From: Agromyces sp. Root81
GTDB taxonomy: Bacteria > Actinomycetota > Actinomycetes > Actinomycetales > Microbacteriaceae
Assembly (NCBI RefSeq): GCF_001429165.1
Contig: NZ_LMIR01000004.1
Location: 62,001 to 126,000, forward strand
DNA length: 64,000 bases
Direction: 5' to 3'
The notes under the pieces are model-generated. The model made no database searches. It worked only from the letters and a program-made list of their open reading frames with translations, and was not told the origin of the DNA. This document shows, piece by piece, positions 32,442-41,676 of the stretch; within the stretch, counting starts at the first letter, position 1; every line of letters starts with the position of its first letter. Both the position numbers and the translations under genes were made by a program.

Positions 32442-34493
32442 TCACTCCCCCGACGCCGGCGTCGGGATCGCGGCAACCGCCGTGCTCTGAGGCGCGTGCT
32501 CCGTCGTGCGCACGATGACGGGCAGGAGCTGGGCGCGCTTCGGCGCACGCCCGTCGCCGGCCGCGCGCCCCGCGAGCCTGCGCCGGAGCCACGGAAGTGC
32601 GTGCCGCCGGAGCCATTCGGCGTCGCCGACCGCGGCACCGGCGAGCTCCTCCTCCTGATCGTGCACGGCATGCTCCAGCTCGCCGAGCACGCTCGCGTCG
32701 CGCACGCCGAGCACACGTGCCGCGGCGTAGGCGATGCCGCGATGCCCTGCGGCGTTCAGGTGCACGCGGTCCTCGGCCCACCGCTCGTCGTCGACGAGTC
32801 CGGGATGGGCGTCGACGTCGAGGAGCATCGATCCCGAGGCCTCGGCAAGCTCGCGCAGGCGTGCGTTGTAGACCCGGAAGCGGCGTGCGAAGAACCGGGT
32901 CGCCGGCCGGCTCGGCAGGAACGGCGTCACGAGCAGCACGTCGCACCCGGTCGCGCGGAGCCGCGCCACGGCGTCGCCGAGCTCGCGTGCGAGCCGCTCC
33001 GGATCGGCCCGCCGCCCCACGAGGTCGTTCGCCCCGATGAGCACCGACACGAGGTCGGCCCCGAGCGCCGCGGCCTGCGGCAGCTGCTCCTCGATCGCGT
33101 CGCGCACCTTGCGACTGCGCACCGCGAGGTTCGCGTACGCGATCGGCTCGCCCGCCGAACTCGTGACGGCGAGCAGCATCGCGAGTCGGTCGGCCCAGCC
33201 GCGGTACTCCCCCGCCGGCACGCGCGACTCGTCGCAGAGCCCTTCGGTCAGCGAGTCCCCGACCGCGACGTAGCGGGACCAGCGTCGCGGAGTCGGGGTC
33301 GGAGTCGCAACGGGCGGTGCGGATGCCGCGGGGCCGGCGACTCGATCGAGCGGCTGCGGCGCCGAGGCATCCGTCGCCGCGACCTTCACCCGGCCGGTCG
33401 CCTCCTCGTAGTGCCCGATGAGTTCGTCGCCGAGGCGGTCCCAACCGCGCCCGGAGACCGACGCGCGCGCCCGCTCGCCGAAGGCGCGGCGCTTGGCGTC
33501 GTCGCCGGTGAGGTCGCGCACCCGTTCGCGCAGCTCGTCGAGGTCGCCGGGGCGGTAGAGCCATCCGTTCGCACTGTTCTGCACGAGGTCGACGGGGCCA
33601 CCGCGACCGGTCGCGACGACCGGCACGCCGCTCGCCATCGCCTCCTGTACGGTCTGGCAGAACGTCTCGCTCTCGCCGGGGTGCACGAAGACGTCGAGGC
33701 TCGCCATGGCCCGCGCGAGCTCGTCGCCGCCGAGGAATCCGGTGAACCGGGCCTCCGGCAGCATCCGCTCGAGCAGCGGCCGCGACGGACCATCTCCGAT
33801 CACGACGAGTCGGACTCCCGGCAGTGCGGCGAGCGCACCGAGATCCTCGACCTGCTTCTCGGGCGCGAGGCGGCCGACGTAGCCGACGAGCACCTCGCCG
33901 CCGGGCGCCATCCGGCGTCGCCACGCCTCGTCGCGCCGAGCCGGTGCGAAGCGATCGGTGTCGACGCCGCGGCGCCAGAGCCGGAGCCGGTCGACGCCGA
34001 GGGACTCGAGCTTCTCGACCGCCGACGACGACGGCGCGAGCGTGAGCGTCGCCCGCCGGTGCAACCGGCCGAGGTGGCGGCTGAGCGAGGGAGCCGCCCC
34101 CGGCACCCCGTAGCGCTCGGCGTACGACGGGATGTCGGTCTGGTACACCGCGACGCTCGGGATGCCGAGCGACTCGGCGGCGAGCACGCCGCGCCAGCCG
34201 AGCACGAACGGCGAGGCGAGGTGCACGACATCGGCATCGTGTGCGCGCATCACCTCCGCGAGACGGTGCGCCCCGGCGAGGGTGACGCGCACATCGGGGT
34301 AGCTCGGCAGCGGCACCGATGGGAGCAGCACCGCTCGGGCACCGTAGAGCGTGTGATCGATGGGGCCGGACCGCGGAGCGATCACGAGGGCGTCGTGGCC
34401 CCTCCGCTCCAGGTGGCGCAGCGTCTGCAGGAGCGAGTGCGTCACGCCGTTCATGTGCGGGAGGAACGATTCTGCGAGGAGGACGACCTTCAC
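32442..34493 (-). CDS. Fusion of GT4 glycosyltransferase and SGNH/GDSL hydrolase
   Basis: 683 residues. Residues 1-385 are a GT-B family-4 transferase like mannosyltransferases MgtA/PimB (KVVLLAESFLPHMNGVTHSLLQ, VGYVGRLAPEKQVEDL, VHPGESETFCQTVQEAMASGVPVVA with the E-x7-E nucleotide site). After a Pro/Thr linker an SGNH hydrolase begins: VAVGDSLTEG near 411, the IGAND Asn near 488 and the DRVHLNAAGH catalytic pair near 576. The start is uncertain: the GTG at 34493 fits the family but has GGAGG only 1 nt upstream; ATG 34559 is possible. Role probably in cell-envelope glycolipid or glycan synthesis and deacylation. Confidence 0.88.
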   Translation of the reverse strand: MKVVLLAESFLPHMNGVTHSLLQTLRHLERRGHDALVIAPRSGPIDHTLYGARAVLLPSVPLPSYPDVRVTLAGAHRLAEVMRAHDADVVHLASPFVLGWRGVLAAESLGIPSVAVYQTDIPSYAERYGVPGAAPSLSRHLGRLHRRATLTLAPSSSAVEKLESLGVDRLRLWRRGVDTDRFAPARRDEAWRRRMAPGGEVLVGYVGRLAPEKQVEDLGALAALPGVRLVVIGDGPSRPLLERMLPEARFTGFLGGDELARAMASLDVFVHPGESETFCQTVQEAMASGVPVVATGRGGPVDLVQNSANGWLYRPGDLDELRERVRDLTGDDAKRRAFGERARASVSGRGWDRLGDELIGHYEEATGRVKVAATDASAPQPLDRVAGPAASAPPVATPTPTPRRWSRYVAVGDSLTEGLCDESRVPAGEYRGWADRLAMLLAVTSSAGEPIAYANLAVRSRKVRDAIEEQLPQAAALGADLVSVLIGANDLVGRRADPERLARELGDAVARLRATGCDVLLVTPFLPSRPATRFFARRFRVYNARLRELAEASGSMLLDVDAHPGLVDDERWAEDRVHLNAAGHRGIAYAAARVLGVRDASVLGELEHAVHDQEEELAGAAVGDAEWLRRHALPWLRRRLAGRAAGDGRAPKRAQLLPVIVRTTEHAPQSTAVAAIPTPASGE

Positions 34494-34664
34494 GCCTCCA
34501 GCGTGGGGGGTGCGCGGTCGCCGCTCGGACCGAATCGCAGGTTCGAGCCGAGGATTCATCAGTTGGTCGACTCCCGTTCGCCTTGCTCGTGGCCGGGGCG
34601 CCGGACGAGCCGGTGACCACAGCGCTGCAGCGGTCTCCGAGCTCGGCACGAGAGGATGAGCAGC

Positions 34665-35342
34665 ATGAGCGTCCGAGAACCGCAGGGGATGCCGCGAGGT
34701 CGCCTCCTCCCGAGCGCGGTGCTGCTGGACTTCCACAACACACTGGCGATCGCCCGGTCGGTCGAGGACTGGATCGGCGGGGCGCGCTCGATGGTCTCCG
34801 GCGGAATCGGCGCGCCGGAGCGGCTTCCCGAGATGATCCGGAACGTCTGGGGGGATGCGAGAGAGCTCTTCCCGGCGCTGGAGTGGGATCTCGACCCTGC
34901 GGCCCATCGGCACGCGTTCGTGTCGACGCTGGGCCGCGGCGACGGCGTCTCCTCGGAGTTCGCCGAGGCGCTGTACGAGACGATGCCTCGCCAATGGGTG
35001 CTGAATGCGGGCGCCGCGGCCTTCATCGTTCGGGCCTCTGCTGCTGGGATACTACTGGGGCTCGTCTCGAACATCGCGCTGGACGTTCGACCGGCTCTGG
35101 AAGGCTGGGGCATCGCATCCGCGTTCGGGGCGGTGATCCTGTCCTACGAGGTCGGGTACGCGAAACCCGACCCGCGGATCTTCCAACTCGCCGCCGACTC
35201 GCTCGGCGTCGATCCCACCGCGTGTCTCATGATCGGCGACTCCGCTCACGACGATGGCGGTGCGTCAGCGCTCGGAATGCAGTGCATGATCACTCGACCG
35301 GAACAGATGCGGCACGTCTTCGAACTCGTCTGCCCGCCATGA
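34665..35342 (+). CDS. HAD family hydrolase with altered first motif
   Basis: 225 residues. HAD motifs: VLLDFHNTLA (motif I), GLVSNIA (motif II), GYAKPDPRIFQLAADSLGV (motif III Lys) and MIGDSAHDDGGASALGMQ (motif IV). The second Asp of motif I, usually the general acid, is His (DFHNT), so activity may be changed. ATG at 34665 was chosen because AGAGG lies 9 nt upstream; ATG 34656 overlaps that sequence. Substrate unknown. Divergent from the glycosyltransferase fusion. Confidence 0.86.
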   Translation: MSVREPQGMPRGRLLPSAVLLDFHNTLAIARSVEDWIGGARSMVSGGIGAPERLPEMIRNVWGDARELFPALEWDLDPAAHRHAFVSTLGRGDGVSSEFAEALYETMPRQWVLNAGAAAFIVRASAAGILLGLVSNIALDVRPALEGWGIASAFGAVILSYEVGYAKPDPRIFQLAADSLGVDPTACLMIGDSAHDDGGASALGMQCMITRPEQMRHVFELVCPP

Positions 35343-35443
35343 GCGTCGCGGTTCGCGGCCTTCGCGGACCCCTCGCTTTCCGACCGCGCACGGCGGATGA
35401 TGGGTGGCGTACGCATGCACGCCACCATTCGAGGAGGAATGCC

Positions 35444-35650
35444 ATGGCATCCGTCGCACGAGTCACCACCATCACCGTCCGGTCCGAGACCGGGTTCGAC
35501 GACGCGGTCGCCGCCGGCGTCGCGAGGGCGTCGGAGACGCTGCGCAACGTGACCGGCGCGTGGGTCAAGGAGCAGAAGGTCGACGTCGCCAACGGTGCGG
35601 TCACGGCCTGGTCGGTCACGCTCGAAGTGACCTTCGTGCTCGACGACTGA
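35444..35650 (+). CDS. Dodecin family flavin-binding protein
   Basis: 68 residues, the standard size. VARVTTITVRSETGFDDAVAAGVARASETLRNVTGAWVKEQKVDV includes the flavin-stacking Trp (GAWVKEQ) and the C-terminal strand TAWSVTLEVTFVLDD. Dodecins form hollow dodecamers that store FMN or riboflavin/CoA. GAGGAGG lies 6 nt before the ATG. No neighbour obviously shares its role, although several flavin enzymes are in the window. Confidence 0.92.
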   Translation: MASVARVTTITVRSETGFDDAVAAGVARASETLRNVTGAWVKEQKVDVANGAVTAWSVTLEVTFVLDD

Positions 35651-35788
35651 GCCGCGCCTCGTCGAGGTGTGCACACCCGGTGCAGCGGAACGCCGCCCGC
35701 ACCGGGCGATGCCGTGCGCGATCGAGCCGTCGCGCTCCGGTCGCCGGTCGGTCGCATGCCGTTCACCTCGGCCCGCTAGAACGAGCAG

Positions 35789-36409
35789 GTGGATGACGCG
35801 TGGCTCACCGGACTGGCCGCATCGCCGTGGCTCCTCCCCCTGCTCTTCCTCCTCGTCGTGGGCGACGCGTTCCTCGTCGTGCTGCCGAGCGAGACCCTCG
35901 TCGTGGCGCTCGGCGCCCTGTCGGCGACGACCGGCTCCCCCGAGCTCTGGCTGGTCGTGCCCGTCGCCGCGGCCGGTGCGGTCGTCGGCGACGGGCTCTG
36001 CTACCTGATCGGTCGGCGCGTCGGCCCCGACCGCTGGCGCTGGCAGCGCACGGACCGCGTCGCCGCCGCGATCGAACGGATCCGCACTGCCGTCCATCGA
36101 CGCACGGCACTGCTCGTCTTCACGGCTCGCTACGTTCCGTTCGCACGCATCGCGGTGAACCTCGCGGCCGGAGCCGGACGCGTGCCGCTCCGACGGTACC
36201 TCCCGTTGTCGGCCGCCGCCGGCGTCGCCTGGGCCTGCTACAACGTCGCGATCGGCGCGATCGTGGGCAGCGTCCTGCGCGATTCGCCGTTGCTCGCGAT
36301 CGCCGTCTCCATCCCGGTCGCCATCGTGCTCGGGGTCGTCGTCGACCGCACGCTCGCGATGCTCGATGCGCGCCGGGCCCGGGTGAACGTCGGTCGGGGC
36401 GAGCACTGA
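35789..36409 (+). CDS. DedA family membrane protein
   Basis: 206 residues from a GTG start; TAGAAC 6 nt upstream and no ribosome binding site. Membrane segments at about 10-32, 45-65, 130-150 and 168-188. The DedA pattern VVLPSETLVVALGALSA, GDGLCYLIGRR and TARYVPFARIAVNLAAGAGRVPLRRYL is clear. The family takes part in lipid (undecaprenyl-phosphate or phospholipid) movement across the membrane. Confidence 0.88.
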   Translation: MDDAWLTGLAASPWLLPLLFLLVVGDAFLVVLPSETLVVALGALSATTGSPELWLVVPVAAAGAVVGDGLCYLIGRRVGPDRWRWQRTDRVAAAIERIRTAVHRRTALLVFTARYVPFARIAVNLAAGAGRVPLRRYLPLSAAAGVAWACYNVAIGAIVGSVLRDSPLLAIAVSIPVAIVLGVVVDRTLAMLDARRARVNVGRGEH

Positions 36410-36473
36410 TGACGCCGGGGCATCCGCTCGCTAGCATGTGGCCGACCGTCTCAGGTCTCCCGCAGGAGTCTCG

Positions 36474-39400
36474 ATGTCCGAATCCCTGGAACCGCACGAC
36501 TATGTGACACTCCGTCTCGACGCTGCTCCATTCAGGCGGGAGTATCGGGTGTTCCCGACGAGGGAGGGCCTCGACCCCGCACCGCCGGAACCCGACTCCG
36601 CCTTCGGGGCCGACGGCACGGCGGCGGCCGAAGACCTCAATCCGCGCGTGTTCCTTCCGGAGCGGGCCCACCCCTACGCCGCGCGCGGATTGCGGGTCGC
36701 CCTCGCCATGAAGGGCGGGGTGAGCCTCGCCGTCTGGATCGGCGGCGCGATCGCCGAACTCGACATCCTCCGTCGCATCCGCATCTACGGTGTCGGCACC
36801 GACCCGCGGCCTCGTGCGCTGCTCATCCGCCCTCGCATTGCGCCTCCGACGGAGGCCGAGGCGGCGGCGGAGGGTCCGCTGCTCGACCGCGCGGATGCCT
36901 ACGCGCGCCTCCTCCTCGCCCGGGGCTACGACCGTGTCGAGTACGACGTGCTCGCCGGCGCGAGCGCGGGCGGCCTCAACGGCGTGATGTACGCGGTCGC
37001 GCAGCGCGCCGGCGTCGGGCTCGAGGGCATCCTCGGAACGTGGCTCTCCACTGGGTCGGCCTGGGAGCTGCTCCAGACCGGCCGGCCGGCCTCGTTCGAC
37101 TCCGTCTTCCGCGGCGACGAGTACTTCTGGCCTGAGCTCGTACGAGCGCTCGGGCGCATCTCGCGCGGCCAGGTCGGCGCGGGGGCCGACGACGCCGAAG
37201 CCGCCGCGGTGAACACGGCGCATCCCGCGCTCGCGGCACCGCACGTCGTCGTCGACCTGTCGGCGACGCTCATCGACGCGAAGGACACGAGCGAACGGAG
37301 CGCCGCCGAAGGGCATGCGCACTTCCGATTCGTCGGCACCGATCACGACACCGTCGCCGACCGCGGCATCCCGGGCATCGTCGGCACCGAGGGCGAGAGC
37401 AGGAGCGACGCCGAGGCCCGTCGCCTCGCGCTCGCCCGGCTCGCCTATGCCGCCCGCGCCACCTCGTCGTTCCCCGGTGCGTTCGAGCCGGCGCTGATCT
37501 ACTCGGGCGACGAAGCCTTCGACACCACGGAACCCGCCAGTCCACCCGACATGCGCAACGTGTTCAGCGCCCACCGCGAGGACGGTCGAACGCACCCGTT
37601 CAGGGTGATCGACGGCGGCGTACTCGACAACATCCCGATCGACCGCGCTCTGCGGGCCGTCCGCAACATCCCGGCCAACGAGCATGTGAACCGCGCCCTC
37701 GTCTACCTCGACCCATCGCCGAAGGAGAGCTCGCGTTGGCTGATCCGCGCGACCGCCTACGAGGGGCCCGCCCCTGAGCTTCCGCCGGACCCTGCAACGA
37801 CGCGAACCGACCCGCTCTCGCGGTTCCTGTTCCCGATTCTCACTGCGGTCCGCAAGCGCGCCACCGGCGAATCCGGCGAGGACGAGATCGACGCGGTCTA
37901 CGAGGCCCGAACCGCATCACTCGTGCGCAAGGGACGCGACGAGCTGCTCGCCGTGCGGCTCGACGCACGCACCTCGGCAGAGGAGGATGAGCTGGGACTC
38001 CCCTCGGCGAATCGCTCGATCGCCGCGTTCGCCCGACTGCGCTCGACGACCGACGCCGAGTTCCTGCGCATGGTCTTCGGCCGACCCGGCGAGTGGGCGC
38101 TCGGCTCGAACCTCGTTCGGCGACCGGTTCGTCGTGCCCTCGACCGAACGAGCATCGGCCGATTCGAGAAGGAGCTCAGGGACATCCTCGATGCCTTCAG
38201 TCGTGGCCGGCTCGAGGACGGCCTGCCCCAGGATGCGGTCTCGGGCGGCTGGCAGACCCTCGTCGATGCCGCATTCTGCGCGCTGACGTGGGTGCGGGCG
38301 CTCGAGGACCAGAGCTTCCGCAGCATCTCGCTGCACGCGTTCGATGCGGTGCTCCGCGAGACGGACGGCACGCGCACCGTGTCGCGGGCACTGCTCCGCG
38401 AGCGCCTGTACGCGGTGATGAGCGAGGCGCGCGACCGGCGCGACGGCGCCGTCGAACGCACGCTCGATGCGGTCGACGCGATTCCGTCGGTCGAGTCGCC
38501 GCTCGCCGCCGACCGCGTGCGTCGACTCGCCCTGATCTGGCTGACCGCGAACGCCGAGGGGCCGGTCGATCGCGAACGCCTGTGGGCGAGCCTCGACGAG
38601 ATCGTCGTCTGGCTCCAGCACGCGAACGGGGCACTCGCCGGGCAGGAGCGCTGGGCCGAGAGCCCATGGCACCGGATGCCTCCGGCGGGCCGGCCGCTGC
38701 CTGCCCGCGACCTGCCACTGATCTTCGCGGGCAGCGGCATGCCGACGGCGATGTCGACAGTGCGCTTCCACCGCATCGGCTCGGACACCCAACCGGCCGC
38801 GGTCGACGAGTTCCGCACCCTGCTCGATGCCCAACTGCTCGAGGGCTATCGGGCGGCACTGGGCAAGCCGGTCGACGAGTTGAACCACGAGACCGTCGCC
38901 CGTCTGCTCAACGAACGCGAGCTCCGATCGTCGTCGAAGCTCGCAGGGCTCAGGATCGCCAACTTCGCCGGCTTCCTCAGCGAGGACTGGCGTCGCAACG
39001 ACTGGTGGTGGGGCCGCCTGGACGCATCGGCGGGGGTCATCGAGCTGCTCGAGAGCATGGAGTCGGCGCCGGGCCCTGCAGCACCCGATTCCGCGCCGGC
39101 GCTCGAACTCGCCACGGTGCACGGGGCGCTCCTCCGCGAGATGAACGCGAGCACGGAGCGACCGTACCGCCGCCGTGTCGAGGCCGACACGCCGACGGCG
39201 ATCCGCGCGCAGATGGTGCGCGGCACGCAGGATCTCGAGTCGCTGCCGTCCGGGTACCGCGTCGCGCTCGCCTCACGAGCGGCACGCAACGCCTCGACGG
39301 CGCTCGTGCGCGGCAGCGCCGCGCTCTCACCGATGAGGGTGTCGCAGTGGCTCCTGCGCCCCCTGCTGATCTTCGCGCCGTCGCTCCTCTCCCCTCCTCG

Positions 39401-40355
39401 CCTCATTCTCGCTCTGCTCATCGTCGCGTGCGGGCTGATGCTCGTGGTGCGCGAGATGACCGGGGCACTCGGCGAATCGGCAGGACTCCGACCTGGTGCC
39501 GGCATTGCGGCGATCGCGACCGCCGTCGCCGCACTGTTCGCCGCCAGCCGGCTCCTCTCGGCGGCCGCGGCACGCCGGCGCCGGCGGCAGGCGATCGCCA
39601 ATCACACGGTCGCGGAGACGCGTGCGCGCGAAGTGATCGCCACCGCCGAGCAGCGTGCGCGAGTGCCGCGCACGATCCTCGTCGCATTGACGATCGTGCT
39701 GCTCGGGGTGTTCTTCCTCGCCTCGTTCCGGTTCGGGCTGTGGACCCTGCCGTTCTGGGTCGCGCTCGCGGCACTGCTCGGAGTGACCGAGGTGACGAAT
39801 CGACAGCTGCAGACGGTCGCCGCCGCGCACCGCGTCCGCCCCGGGCGCTGGGTCGCTCTCTGCGGCTTCGCGGTGCTCGCGATCGCGGTGACCGCCGTGC
39901 TGCCGCCGCTGCTCGACGACCTCGCCGACCTCGCCGACCGCGCCGACGGGATGCCGCCGGTGCTCGGCCAGATCATCTGGCGAGCGATCGCGGCGGCGAT
40001 CGTCATCGCGGCGTTGACGGCGACGCTGCTCGCCCAAGCGCTCCGCCCGCTCCGGCTGCTCGTCGTCATGCTCGTGACGGTGGTCGCGACCGTCGTGACC
40101 GTGGCGGTCACGACGTTCGCCGCTTCGCTCGACGACCGGCCGCTGCCGGTCGGCGATGCCACGGCCACGGCGATCGACGCCGGCATCGCCGCGGCGCAGG
40201 GATGGGCGGCTTTCGCGATCGCGGCATGGGTCGCCGGCACCGTGCTCTGGTGGGCTCCGTGGTTCCGCGGTGGGGGCACCGCCAAGTCCGTGATGCCCCC
40301 CGACGACGTGCACGACCTCGAACCGGGGTCGCTCGTGCAAGCCACGGACGGGTGA
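36474..40355 (+). CDS. Very large patatin-like phospholipase with C-terminal membrane domain
   Basis: 1293 residues. The patatin catalytic parts are MKGGVSLAVWIGG (oxyanion loop, near residue 80), the nucleophile elbow VLAGASAGGLNG (Ser near 163) and the DGGVLDNIPI Asp near 380, with LAYAARATSSFPGAFEPAL before it. It belongs to the actinobacterial patatin-related group with a DUF3376-like middle part. From about residue 960 follow roughly seven or eight hydrophobic helices, so the enzyme is held in the membrane. ATG 36474 has CAGGAG 6 nt upstream; TAGCAT at 36432 may be its minus-10. Lipid acyl hydrolysis is expected; the target is unknown. Confidence 0.9.
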   Translation: MSESLEPHDYVTLRLDAAPFRREYRVFPTREGLDPAPPEPDSAFGADGTAAAEDLNPRVFLPERAHPYAARGLRVALAMKGGVSLAVWIGGAIAELDILRRIRIYGVGTDPRPRALLIRPRIAPPTEAEAAAEGPLLDRADAYARLLLARGYDRVEYDVLAGASAGGLNGVMYAVAQRAGVGLEGILGTWLSTGSAWELLQTGRPASFDSVFRGDEYFWPELVRALGRISRGQVGAGADDAEAAAVNTAHPALAAPHVVVDLSATLIDAKDTSERSAAEGHAHFRFVGTDHDTVADRGIPGIVGTEGESRSDAEARRLALARLAYAARATSSFPGAFEPALIYSGDEAFDTTEPASPPDMRNVFSAHREDGRTHPFRVIDGGVLDNIPIDRALRAVRNIPANEHVNRALVYLDPSPKESSRWLIRATAYEGPAPELPPDPATTRTDPLSRFLFPILTAVRKRATGESGEDEIDAVYEARTASLVRKGRDELLAVRLDARTSAEEDELGLPSANRSIAAFARLRSTTDAEFLRMVFGRPGEWALGSNLVRRPVRRALDRTSIGRFEKELRDILDAFSRGRLEDGLPQDAVSGGWQTLVDAAFCALTWVRALEDQSFRSISLHAFDAVLRETDGTRTVSRALLRERLYAVMSEARDRRDGAVERTLDAVDAIPSVESPLAADRVRRLALIWLTANAEGPVDRERLWASLDEIVVWLQHANGALAGQERWAESPWHRMPPAGRPLPARDLPLIFAGSGMPTAMSTVRFHRIGSDTQPAAVDEFRTLLDAQLLEGYRAALGKPVDELNHETVARLLNERELRSSSKLAGLRIANFAGFLSEDWRRNDWWWGRLDASAGVIELLESMESAPGPAAPDSAPALELATVHGALLREMNASTERPYRRRVEADTPTAIRAQMVRGTQDLESLPSGYRVALASRAARNASTALVRGSAALSPMRVSQWLLRPLLIFAPSLLSPPRLILALLIVACGLMLVVREMTGALGESAGLRPGAGIAAIATAVAALFAASRLLSAAAARRRRRQAIANHTVAETRAREVIATAEQRARVPRTILVALTIVLLGVFFLASFRFGLWTLPFWVALAALLGVTEVTNRQLQTVAAAHRVRPGRWVALCGFAVLAIAVTAVLPPLLDDLADLADRADGMPPVLGQIIWRAIAAAIVIAALTATLLAQALRPLRLLVVMLVTVVATVVTVAVTTFAASLDDRPLPVGDATATAIDAGIAAAQGWAAFAIAAWVAGTVLWWAPWFRGGGTAKSVMPPDDVHDLEPGSLVQATDG

Positions 40356-40384
40356 TGAGGAGGCCTCCGACAGCGGCAGCGCGA

Positions 40385-40410
40385 AGCGGGAAGAGCGTGC
40401 CCTTCCCGCT
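40385..40410. terminator. Hairpin between convergent patatin and secreted-protein genes
   Basis: AGCGGGAAG (40385-40393) pairs with CTTCCCGCT (40402-40410) across an 8-nt loop. It is 30 nt beyond the patatin stop and touches the predicted corrected stop codon (40413-40415) of the opposing gene, so it can serve both. Confidence 0.65.
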
Positions 40411-40412
40411 CC

Positions 40413-40858
40413 TCATTCCTTTCGATCTCGAACGTGCCGGGAATGGCGAGGGACGCGCCGCTCGTGTCATCCATGATGAAGACGTTCGACCACACGACCG
40501 ACATGAGTGTCGCGGTCTGCCCGGGCGGGCAGCTCAGCACCGTGGAGGCTGCCGGGGCGTTCAATGCGAGAGACCCCGTGAGGTTGCCGTTCTTCGGGAC
40601 TTCGAACACGCCGCTCGAAGAGAGATCCGAGCTGATCGTGGTCTTCTTGGGATCGCTGGGCACCTTCTTGCCGTTGACGACGCACGAGTACTCCGCGTCG
40701 AGGCGTGCCGTGGCCTCAATCGTCACGATGGTGCCGGCGGAGAGGCCGGCCTCCTTGAACTTGACGGTGAGCGTCGTGCCCGACGCGGACGCGCTCGTGC
40801 CGCTTGCGATGAAATGCGGGTTGCCGCTGGCCGATGCAGCGCCGGCACCCACCAGCAT
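40413..40858 (-). CDS. Secreted hypothetical protein, probable one-base frameshift at the 3' end
   Basis: About 148 residues if one base is restored. The N terminus MLVGAGAASASGNPHF is the end of a signal peptide; the mature part (SGTSASASGTTLTVKFKEAGLSAGTIVTIEATA, PSDPKKTTISSDLSSSG, TVLSCPPGQTATLMSVVWSNV, GASLAIPGTFEIE) fits a family of secreted actinobacterial proteins of unknown function with two Cys. As sequenced the frame misses its stop and runs 811 nt further, opposite the patatin gene. One added A in the run near 40421 would give EIEKE and a TGA at 40415-40413, next to the terminator. No start codon or ribosome binding site lies before the typical Arg-rich n-region, so the gene may be decaying. 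Confidence 0.6.
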
Positions 40859-40992
40859 GAGTGCGGCCGCCGCTCCGATCGGCTCGCGTGCACGATGTCT
40901 GCGCCGGCCGCTTCCTGAACTCGACGCTACTCCGGCGGACGTACCCGCAGTACCTCCAAATGAGGTTCACTCACTTATTCGATACGCCCAAC

Positions 40993-41040
40993 GTGCTCCC
41001 GACTGCCCGGGTTCGGGCCGCCGGGAGCACGATCTTGTCG
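40993..41040 (-). terminator. Hairpin terminator after the FMN reductase gene
   Basis: GTGCTCCCG (40993-41001) pairs with CGGGAGCAC (41032-41040); an inner GCCCG/CGGGC stem lies in the loop. It starts 4 nt beyond the stop codon of the gene at 41045-41674. Confidence 0.65.
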
Positions 41041-41044
41041 AGAG

Positions 41045-41674
41045 CTACTCGCCCGCGAGTCCTCCGATGAGGTGCCCGAACGGTCGGTCGAGCGCGAACG
41101 GGTCGCGCACGTTCGCCGAGCGATCGCTCGCCGCGACGAGCGCGGCAAGCTCGGCGGAGGCCCGCTCGATGCGGGCGGGCAACGTCTTCACGCTGTCAGC
41201 GGACTCGCCCCAGTCGCCCGTCGCCGCGAACACCCCCGTCGGCGCGACCACCGCGTGCAGGTAGGTGAACATCGGACGCAGCGCGTAGTCGAGCGCGAGC
41301 GAGTGCCGCGGTGTGCCGGCAGTGGCACCGATCACCACGGGCAGTTCGGCGAGCGCCGCACTGTCGACCACGTCGAAGAACGACTTGAAGAGCCCCGAGT
41401 AGCTCGTCGTGAAGATCGGCGTGACGGCGATGAGCCCGTCGGCACCGGTCACGGCTTCGATGACCGCCTCGAGCTTCGGGCTCGGAAAGCCCGTGAGCAT
41501 GTGGTTCATGATGTCGGTCGCGACATCCCGGAGCTCGAAGGTCTCGACGGTCGTGTCGATGCCCTGCTCTGCGAGCCTGGCGACGGTGGCGTCACTGAGC
41601 TTGTCGGCGAGCATGCGCGTCGACGAGGGCTGGCTGAGACCAGCGGAGACGACGGCGAGTGTGCGGGTGGTCAT
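41045..41674 (-). CDS. NADPH-dependent FMN reductase (CE1759 type)
   Basis: 209 residues. Flavodoxin-like fold: TLAVVSAGLSQPSSTRMLADKL (phosphate loop), GLIAVTPIFTTSYSGLFKSFFDVVD and PVVIGATAGTPRHSLALDYALRPMFTYL. The start ATG 41674 lies 2 nt after the stop of the upstream luciferase-like gene, with GGGAG 7 nt before it. The pair (flavin reductase plus LLM monooxygenase) is conserved in corynebacteria and relatives; the reductase should supply reduced FMN. Confidence 0.9.
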   Translation of the reverse strand: MTTRTLAVVSAGLSQPSSTRMLADKLSDATVARLAEQGIDTTVETFELRDVATDIMNHMLTGFPSPKLEAVIEAVTGADGLIAVTPIFTTSYSGLFKSFFDVVDSAALAELPVVIGATAGTPRHSLALDYALRPMFTYLHAVVAPTGVFAATGDWGESADSVKTLPARIERASAELAALVAASDRSANVRDPFALDRPFGHLIGGLAGE

Positions 41675-41676
41675 GA

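Noticed and set aside
36474..40355. The large patatin as the effector of a CBASS-type defence system
   Set aside because: No cyclase, ubiquitin-like or sensor gene is adjacent; neighbours are DedA and a secreted protein.
39602..40412. Minus-strand extension of the secreted-protein frame
   Set aside because: The translated extension is low-complexity Arg/Ser/Thr opposite the patatin gene and passes through a terminator; a frameshift is the simpler explanation.
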